Assembly (NCBI RefSeq): GCF_024807945.1
Contig: NZ_JANUFD010000013.1
Coordinates: forward strand, 168,720 to 232,719
DNA from: Pseudomonas sp. JUb42
GTDB lineage: Bacteria > Pseudomonadota > Gammaproteobacteria > Pseudomonadales > Pseudomonadaceae
Length of the DNA stretch: 64,000 bases
Direction: 5' to 3'
In this document: positions 57,782 to 64,000 of the stretch, one piece after another
Numbering within the stretch: the first letter of the stretch is position 1
Layout: every line of letters begins with the position of its first letter
Program-made: the position numbers and the translations under genes
Notes under the pieces: generated by a model
The model's database searches: none
Seen by the model: the letters and a program-made list of their open reading frames with translations, nothing else
What the model was told of the DNA's origin: nothing

Positions 57782-59506
57782 GTGGAGCTCTTATCCGGCG
57801 CTGAAATGGTCGTCCGCTTTTTGCGTGACGAAGGCGTTAAGCATATCTACGGGTACCCTGGTGGTGCCCTCCTGCATATTTACGATGCGCTGTTCAAAGA
57901 ACCTGCCGTAAGCCACATTCTTGTGCGCCACGAGCAGGCTGCCACGCACATGGCTGATGGTTACGCGCGCGCTACCGGCAAAGCCGGCGTGGTGCTGGTG
58001 ACTTCCGGTCCCGGCGCAACCAATGCCATCACCGGTATCGCTACTGCCTACATGGACTCCATCCCGATGGTCGTCCTGTCCGGTCAGGTCCCGAGCACGC
58101 TAGTCGGCACCGATGCTTTCCAGGAGACCGACATGATCGGTATCTCCCGGCCGATCGTGAAACACAGCTTCATGATCAAGCATCCGTCGGAAATCCCGGA
58201 AGTCCTGAAAAAGGCTTTCTACCTGGCGCAGTCCGGCCGTCCGGGCCCGGTTGTGGTCGATATCCCTAAAGACATGACCAACCCGGCTGAAAAGTTCGAG
58301 TACGTGTTCCCCAAGAAAGCCAAGCTGCGCTCCTACAGCCCGGCCGTTCGCGGACACTCGGGTCAGATCCGCAAGGCCGTCGAGATGCTGTTGGCCGCCA
58401 AGCGTCCGATCATCTATGCCGGTGGTGGCGTGGTCATGGGCAACGGTTCGGAGCAACTGACCGAACTGGCCAAACTGCTCAACGCGCCGGTCACCAACAC
58501 GCTGATGGGTCTGGGTGCCTATCCGGGTACTGACCGTCAGTTCGTCGGCATGCTCGGTATGCATGGCAGCTACACCGCCAACCTGGCGATGCACCATACC
58601 GACGTGATTCTTGCTGTGGGCGCGCGCTTCGATGACCGTGTCATCAACGGCCCAAGCAAGTTCTGCCCGAACGCCAAGGTCATCCATATCGATATCGACC
58701 CGGCTTCGATTTCCAAGACCATCAAGGCAGACGTGCCTATCGTGGGTCCGGTTGAAAGCGTGCTGACTGAAATGGTCGCCACCTTCAAGGAAATCGGCGA
58801 GACCCCGAACAAGGAGTCCGTTGCCAGTTGGTGGAAGCAGATCGACGAATGGCGTGGCGAGCGCGACCTGTTCCCGTACAACCACGGTGATGGCAGTGTC
58901 ATCAAGCCGCAGAAAGTCATCGAAGTCCTGCACGAAGTGACCAAGGGCGATGCCTACGTCACCTCCGACGTGGGCCAGCATCAGATGTTCGCGGCTCAGT
59001 ACTACCGCTTCGACAAGCCTAACCGCTGGATCAACTCCGGTGGCCTGGGCACCATGGGCTTCGGTTTCCCGGCGGCCATGGGCGTCAAGCTGAGCTTCCC
59101 GGATGCCGACGTTGCCTGTGTGACGGGCGAAGGCAGTATCCAGATGAATATCCAGGAGCTGTCGACCTGCCTGCAGTACGACTTGCCGGTGAAGATCATC
59201 CTGCTCAACAACGGCGTGCTCGGCATGGTCCGTCAATGGCAGGACATGAGCTACAGCGGTCGTCATTCGCACTCCTACATGGAGTCGCTGCCTGACTTCG
59301 TGAAGCTGGTCGAAGCCTATGGTCACGTCGGCATGAAGATCACTGATCTGAAAGACTTGAAGCCGAAGATGGAAGAAGCATTCGCCATGAAGGATCGGTT
59401 GGTGTTTATCGACATTCAGGTCGATGTCTCCGAGCACGTCTACCCGATGCAGATTCGGGACGGCGCCATGCGCGATATGTGGCTGAGCAAGACGGAGCGG
59501 ACTTAA
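57782..59506 (+). CDS. ilvI: Acetolactate synthase large subunit
   Basis: 574 residues from GTG 57782 (MELLSGAEMVV); GAGGTG lies about 6-8 bases upstream. A ThDP enzyme of branched-chain amino acid synthesis. The ThDP/FAD motifs are visible: YGYPGGALLHIYDAL, RHEQAATHMADGYARATG, the VTSGPGATNAITG block, and the ThDP-binding TGEGSIQMNIQEL...LLNN. Followed by ilvH and ilvC. Confidence 0.97.
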   Translation: MELLSGAEMVVRFLRDEGVKHIYGYPGGALLHIYDALFKEPAVSHILVRHEQAATHMADGYARATGKAGVVLVTSGPGATNAITGIATAYMDSIPMVVLSGQVPSTLVGTDAFQETDMIGISRPIVKHSFMIKHPSEIPEVLKKAFYLAQSGRPGPVVVDIPKDMTNPAEKFEYVFPKKAKLRSYSPAVRGHSGQIRKAVEMLLAAKRPIIYAGGGVVMGNGSEQLTELAKLLNAPVTNTLMGLGAYPGTDRQFVGMLGMHGSYTANLAMHHTDVILAVGARFDDRVINGPSKFCPNAKVIHIDIDPASISKTIKADVPIVGPVESVLTEMVATFKEIGETPNKESVASWWKQIDEWRGERDLFPYNHGDGSVIKPQKVIEVLHEVTKGDAYVTSDVGQHQMFAAQYYRFDKPNRWINSGGLGTMGFGFPAAMGVKLSFPDADVACVTGEGSIQMNIQELSTCLQYDLPVKIILLNNGVLGMVRQWQDMSYSGRHSHSYMESLPDFVKLVEAYGHVGMKITDLKDLKPKMEEAFAMKDRLVFIDIQVDVSEHVYPMQIRDGAMRDMWLSKTERT

Positions 59507-59508
59507 TC

Positions 59509-60000
59509 ATGCGGCATATCATTTCGCTATTGCTGGAAAACGAACCGGGCGCGTTGTCTCGCGTGGTCGGCCTGTTTTCCCAACGCAACTACAACATCGA
59601 AAGCCTGACCGTGGCGCCGACCGAAGACCCGACTCTGTCGCGTCTGACGCTGACCACCGTCGGCCATGATGAGGTGATCGAGCAGATCACCAAAAACCTC
59701 AACAAGCTGATTGAAGTGGTCAAGCTGGTTGATCTTTCGGAGAGTGCTCACATCGAGCGTGAACTGATGCTGATCAAGGTCAAGGCCACCGGCGCCCAGC
59801 GCGCCGAGATCAAGCGCACCACGGATATTTTCCGCGGGCAGATCGTCGACGTCTCGGCCAGCGTCTATACCGTGCAACTGACCGGCACAAGCGACAAGCT
59901 GGACAGCTTCATTCAGGCCATCGGCACTGCCGCCATCCTGGAAACAGTACGCAGTGGCGTGACGGGCATTGCCCGTGGCGACAAAGTGCTGAGCATCTAA
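59509..60000 (+). CDS. ilvH: Acetolactate synthase small (regulatory) subunit
   Basis: 163 residues. The ACT domain at 4-75 (ISLLLENEPGALSRVVGLFSQRNYNIESL) binds valine for feedback control. A C-terminal domain follows. It starts three bases after ilvI and 46 bp before ilvC. Confidence 0.97.
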   Translation: MRHIISLLLENEPGALSRVVGLFSQRNYNIESLTVAPTEDPTLSRLTLTTVGHDEVIEQITKNLNKLIEVVKLVDLSESAHIERELMLIKVKATGAQRAEIKRTTDIFRGQIVDVSASVYTVQLTGTSDKLDSFIQAIGTAAILETVRSGVTGIARGDKVLSI

Positions 60001-60046
60001 CTCATTTAGCAAATGGCCTGAACGGCCAAGATAACAGGGGAATTTC

Positions 60047-61063
60047 ATGAAAGTTTATTACGACAAAGACTGCGACCTTTCGATCATCCAGGGCAAGAAA
60101 GTTGCCATCATCGGTTACGGTTCCCAAGGCCACGCTCAAGCGTGCAACCTGAAAGACTCCGGCGTTGATGTCACTGTTGGCCTGCGCAAAGGTTCGGCTA
60201 CTGTCGCCAAGGCTGAAGCTCACGGCTTGAAAGTGACTGACGTTGCTACCGCCGTTGCTGCTGCTGACCTGGTCATGATCCTGACCCCGGACGAGTTCCA
60301 GTCCGCACTGTACAAGAACGAAGTCGAGCCTAACCTGAAGAAGGGCGCAACCCTGGCCTTCTCCCACGGCTTCGCTATCCACTACAACCAGGTCGTGCCG
60401 CGCGCTGACCTGGACGTGATCATGATCGCTCCTAAAGCGCCAGGTCACACTGTACGTACCGAGTTCGTCAAAGGCGGCGGTATCCCTGACCTGATCGCTG
60501 TTTACCAGGACGCTTCCGGCAACGCCAAGAACGTTGCTCTGTCTTACGCTTCGGGCGTGGGCGGCGGCCGTACCGGTATCATCGAAACCACTTTCAAGGA
60601 CGAGACTGAAACCGACCTGTTCGGCGAACAAGCCGTTCTGTGCGGCGGTACCGTTGAACTGGTCAAAGCCGGTTTCGAAACCCTGGTTGAAGCTGGCTAC
60701 GCGCCAGAAATGGCCTACTTCGAGTGCCTGCACGAACTGAAGCTGATCGTTGACCTCATGTACGAAGGCGGTATCGCCAACATGAACTACTCGATCTCCA
60801 ACAACGCCGAATACGGCGAGTACGTGACCGGCCCAGAAGTCATCAACGCCGAATCCCGTCAGGCCATGCGCAATGCTCTCAAGCGCATCCAGGACGGCGA
60901 ATACGCGAAGATGTTCATCAGCGAAGGCGCTACCGGCTACCCATCGATGACCGCCAAGCGTCGTAACAACGCTGCTCACGGTATCGAAATCATCGGCGAG
61001 CAACTGCGCTCGATGATGCCTTGGATCGCGGCGAACAAAATCGTCGACAAAGCCAAGAACTAA
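60047..61063 (+). CDS. ilvC: Ketol-acid reductoisomerase
   Basis: 338 residues, class I. It turns acetolactate into dihydroxy-isovalerate with NADPH. The Rossmann fold is IIGYGSQGHAQACNLKDSG, followed by the KAPGHTVRTEF motif and the Mg acids in ETDLFGEQAVLCGG. AGGGGA lies before the ATG. It closes the ilvIHC cluster. Confidence 0.98.
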   Translation: MKVYYDKDCDLSIIQGKKVAIIGYGSQGHAQACNLKDSGVDVTVGLRKGSATVAKAEAHGLKVTDVATAVAAADLVMILTPDEFQSALYKNEVEPNLKKGATLAFSHGFAIHYNQVVPRADLDVIMIAPKAPGHTVRTEFVKGGGIPDLIAVYQDASGNAKNVALSYASGVGGGRTGIIETTFKDETETDLFGEQAVLCGGTVELVKAGFETLVEAGYAPEMAYFECLHELKLIVDLMYEGGIANMNYSISNNAEYGEYVTGPEVINAESRQAMRNALKRIQDGEYAKMFISEGATGYPSMTAKRRNNAAHGIEIIGEQLRSMMPWIAANKIVDKAKN

Positions 61064-61083
61064 TCGGCTTTGGCTTCACGAAT

Positions 61084-61110
61084 AACGCGACCCTCGGGTC
61101 GCGTTTTTTC
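61084..61110 (+). terminator. ilvC terminator
   Basis: Stem AACGCGACCC-TC-GGGTCGCGTT followed by TTTT, 21 bp after the stop. Confidence 0.92.
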
Positions 61111-61208
61111 GTTATGGGGGGATCTGGTATAAGCTGCATCGGTTGCCGCGACGAATTTTCGTCGACGGCCCCTGTCGAATTTTTTCAAACCGCTGCAAGG
61201 TAAAATCA

Positions 61209-62060
61209 ATGAGCGAACGTCCTGAAGAGCCAAACAAGGCCTCTGACGCCGAAAGCCTGCTACCGATCGATGAGCATATAGAAGAAGGTCACGACGCCGA
61301 GGGGCACAAAGTCCGGCACCGCGGCATCTATCTGCTGCCCAACCTGTTCACCACGGCGAATCTGTTTGCCGGCTTCTACTCCATCATCAGTTCGATGAGC
61401 GCGCAAAGTGCTTTGGCCGCCGGGGATCTGGCCGGGGCGAGCAAGTACTTTTCCTTTGCCGCCGCCGCCATCTTCATCGCCATGGTGCTTGATGGCCTGG
61501 ATGGCCGCGTGGCGCGTATGACCAATACGCAAAGCGCATTCGGCGCCGAGTACGACTCGCTGTCGGATATGGTCGCCTTTGGTGTGGCGCCGGCTCTGCT
61601 GGCCTTTGGCTGGGCGTTGGGGGATATCGGTAAGGTCGGCTGGATGGTCGCCTTCATCTATGTCGCCGGTGCGGCGCTGCGCCTGGCACGTTTCAATACC
61701 CAGGTCGGCAAGAGCGACAAGCGTTACTTCATCGGCCTGGCCAGTCCGGCAGCGGCAGGGGTAGTGGCCGGTACTGTGTGGGCATTTGCCGATCACGGTT
61801 TCGAAGGCTCGAGCTGGTCGTTCCTGGTGGCCTTGCTGGTGGCTGCGGCCGGGATGCTGATGGTCAGTAATATCAAGTACAACAGCTTCAAGGAGCTGGA
61901 CCTGCGCGGGCGAGTGCCTTTCGTGGCGATCCTGGTCGTGGTGCTGGTGTTTGCCGTCGTGTTCAGCGACCCGCCACGCATCCTGCTGCTGATTTTCCTT
62001 GGTTATGCTGCGTCCGGTCCGATCCAGTTCCTGCTGCGCCGGGGCAAGAAGCCACAGTAA
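61209..62060 (+). CDS. pssA: CDP-diacylglycerol-serine O-phosphatidyltransferase
   Basis: 283 residues from ATG 61209. It makes phosphatidylserine in the inner membrane. The CDP-alcohol phosphotransferase motif is DGLDGRVARM...GAEYDSLSDM, and about six to seven hydrophobic segments are visible. The N-terminal ~35 residues are polar and acidic. It belongs to the membrane (Gram-positive-like) PssA type. Confidence 0.93.
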   Translation: MSERPEEPNKASDAESLLPIDEHIEEGHDAEGHKVRHRGIYLLPNLFTTANLFAGFYSIISSMSAQSALAAGDLAGASKYFSFAAAAIFIAMVLDGLDGRVARMTNTQSAFGAEYDSLSDMVAFGVAPALLAFGWALGDIGKVGWMVAFIYVAGAALRLARFNTQVGKSDKRYFIGLASPAAAGVVAGTVWAFADHGFEGSSWSFLVALLVAAAGMLMVSNIKYNSFKELDLRGRVPFVAILVVVLVFAVVFSDPPRILLLIFLGYAASGPIQFLLRRGKKPQ

Positions 62061-62194
62061 GGACGACGTCCACGGCTGCTCCCCGCCGGGCAGCCGTTAT
62101 AAAAACGTTAAGTTTGGGCTACAGCAATAACGCGGGATTGTCCTCATACTCCACGGCAGACGATGCGTAAATTCCTCATCGCTGTGGAGTCCTC

Positions 62195-63207
<1,013 letters not shown>

Positions 63208-63208
<1 letters not shown>

Positions 63209-63825
63209 TGCGTTATTGGCAATGGCGGTTAAGCGTCTTCGTTGCGGCATGTGCCGTTCCGGCTTACTGGCTGTATCAGGCCTGGATCTTCGCTCTCGGG
63301 CCGGATCCGGGCAAAGTCCTGGTTGATCGGCTGGGGCTTGGTACCTTGGTATTGCTGCTGATCACTCTGGCGATGACGCCATTGCAACGCATGAGCGGCT
63401 GGCCGGGGTTCATATCCGTTCGCCGTCAGTTGGGGCTGTGGTGCTTTACCTACGTGGCCTTGCATATGCTGGCCTACAGCTTCTTTATTCTGGGCTTCGA
63501 CTGGGCGCAGTTGGGTGTGGAGCTGGTCAAGCGCCCGTACATCATTGTCGGCGCCCTGGGTTTTGTCGGTCTGCTGATGCTGGCAGTGACCTCCAACCGT
63601 TATAGCCAGCGCCGCCTTGGCAGTCGCTGGAAGAAACTGCACCGTTTGGTCTACGTGATTCTCGGCCTTGGTTTGTTGCATATGTTGTGGATTGTCAGGG
63701 CAGACCTAAAGGAATGGGCGGTCTATGCGTCTATAGGTGTAGTGCTGTTGGGATTACGGGTGCCATTTGTGGCTCAACGGTTGAAGGGCAGCTTTAAGCC
63801 TCGAGCTACGAGCCGAGAGCTTTGA
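63208..63825 (+). CDS. msrQ: Haem-binding membrane subunit MsrQ
   Basis: 205 residues from ATG 63208, overlapping the msrP stop (TGATG). Five or six transmembrane segments with His residues in YVALHMLAYS, KKLHRLVYVILGLGLLHML fit a b-haem quinol oxidase of the ferric-reductase superfamily. The last codons (RATSREL) come from a tandem GAGCTACGAGC-like repeat that runs past the stop. Confidence 0.95.
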
Positions 63826-63914
63826 GCTACGAGCCGCGAGCTTCGAGCTTCTAGCTAGAAGCAGATAGTGGGCGTTCCCGGCCCAGCTCGTGGCTCGCAG
63901 CTCGTAGCTCGCAA
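63800..63914. repeat. GAGCTACGAGC-type simple/inverted repeat
   Basis: Direct copies of (C)GAGCTACGAGC at about 63802-63855, then complementary copies (GCTCGTGGCTCGCAGCTCGTAGCTCGC, 63885-63911 in pieces). It can fold into a long hairpin over the msrQ stop and may act as its terminator. Confidence 0.7.
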
Positions 63915-63941
63915 CTTTTTGAAGCTTTCTGAAATAACCTC

Positions 63942-63969
63942 TTGACGCCCCTCAGAATCTATCTATAAT
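63942..63969 (+). promoter_or_regulatory. Strong stable-RNA promoter at window end
   Basis: -35 TTGACG (63942-63947), 16 bp spacer, -10 TATAAT (63964-63969), an AT-rich upstream region and a C-rich discriminator (TCGCCCC). In P. aeruginosa a 16S rRNA operon follows msrQ, so this probably is an rRNA promoter. The RNA itself is outside the window. Confidence 0.75.
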
Positions 63970-64000
63970 TCGCCCCACTTCCGGCGCAGACGAAACGGAA

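Overview
The window is a contiguous piece of a Pseudomonas chromosome, most like the P. fluorescens group. The evidence is the gene order, the G+C-rich coding style, the CbrX-CbrA-CbrB/CrcZ locus, a PrrF-type Fur-controlled sRNA, Pseudomonas-style REP palindromes, and the series carAB-greA-yhbY-rlmE-ftsH-folP-glmM-tpiA-secG-tRNAs-rimP-nusA-infB-rbfA-truB-rpsO-pnp. No database search was possible, so species is not assigned.

Layout. 1-21.2 kb is a dense housekeeping block, mostly + strand: carbamoyl phosphate synthesis, transcript cleavage factor, rRNA methylation, FtsH protease, folate, amino sugar and glycolysis genes, SecG, tRNA-Leu(GAG), initiator tRNA-fMet, and the rimP-nusA-infB-rbfA-truB-rpsO-pnp translation/RNA operon. 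21.2-28.8 kb holds a BON-domain gene behind a good sigma-54 promoter, then minus-strand genes (DUF2845, DUF748, RlmI-like methyltransferase, thiolase, MpaB/DUF2236). 28.9-33.3 kb is an A+T-rich accessory island. It has an orphan hcp, a complete Tlde1-type L,D-transpeptidase-fold effector with its membrane immunity gene, then two further promoterless, N-terminally truncated effector-immunity units in tandem (about 950 bp each). Next to it lies a strongly folded leader before a tiny gene with an in-frame stop.

33.3-46.1 kb is again core and almost all minus strand: pgi, panD-panC-panB, folK, pcnB, crcZ sRNA, cbrB, cbrA, cbrX, gluQRS, dksA. 46.4-51.7 kb carries an aminotransferase and sfsA, a Rieske protein, an apparently degenerate ChaN-like gene, deoC, prrF, a TfoX C-terminal-domain protein and a pentapeptide-repeat protein. 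51.7-57.4 kb has a kinase/ATPase fusion, mrcB (PBP1b) with its lipoprotein activator gene lpoP, a YqcC-like gene and a DUF4124 gene. 57.8-63.8 kb has ilvIH-ilvC, pssA and msrPQ. The window ends in a strong promoter that, by analogy with P. aeruginosa gene order, probably drives an rRNA operon just outside.

How parts work together. CbrA/CbrB with sigma-54 should drive crcZ, whose CA-rich RNA titrates Hfq/Crc; the CbrB-type palindrome, the -24/-12 element and the CA motifs are all visible. The most unusual structure is the tandem Tlde1 effector-immunity array, which looks like a reservoir of alternative effector tips comparable to orphan Rhs/CdiA C-termini, with mutations accumulating in the undelivered copies.
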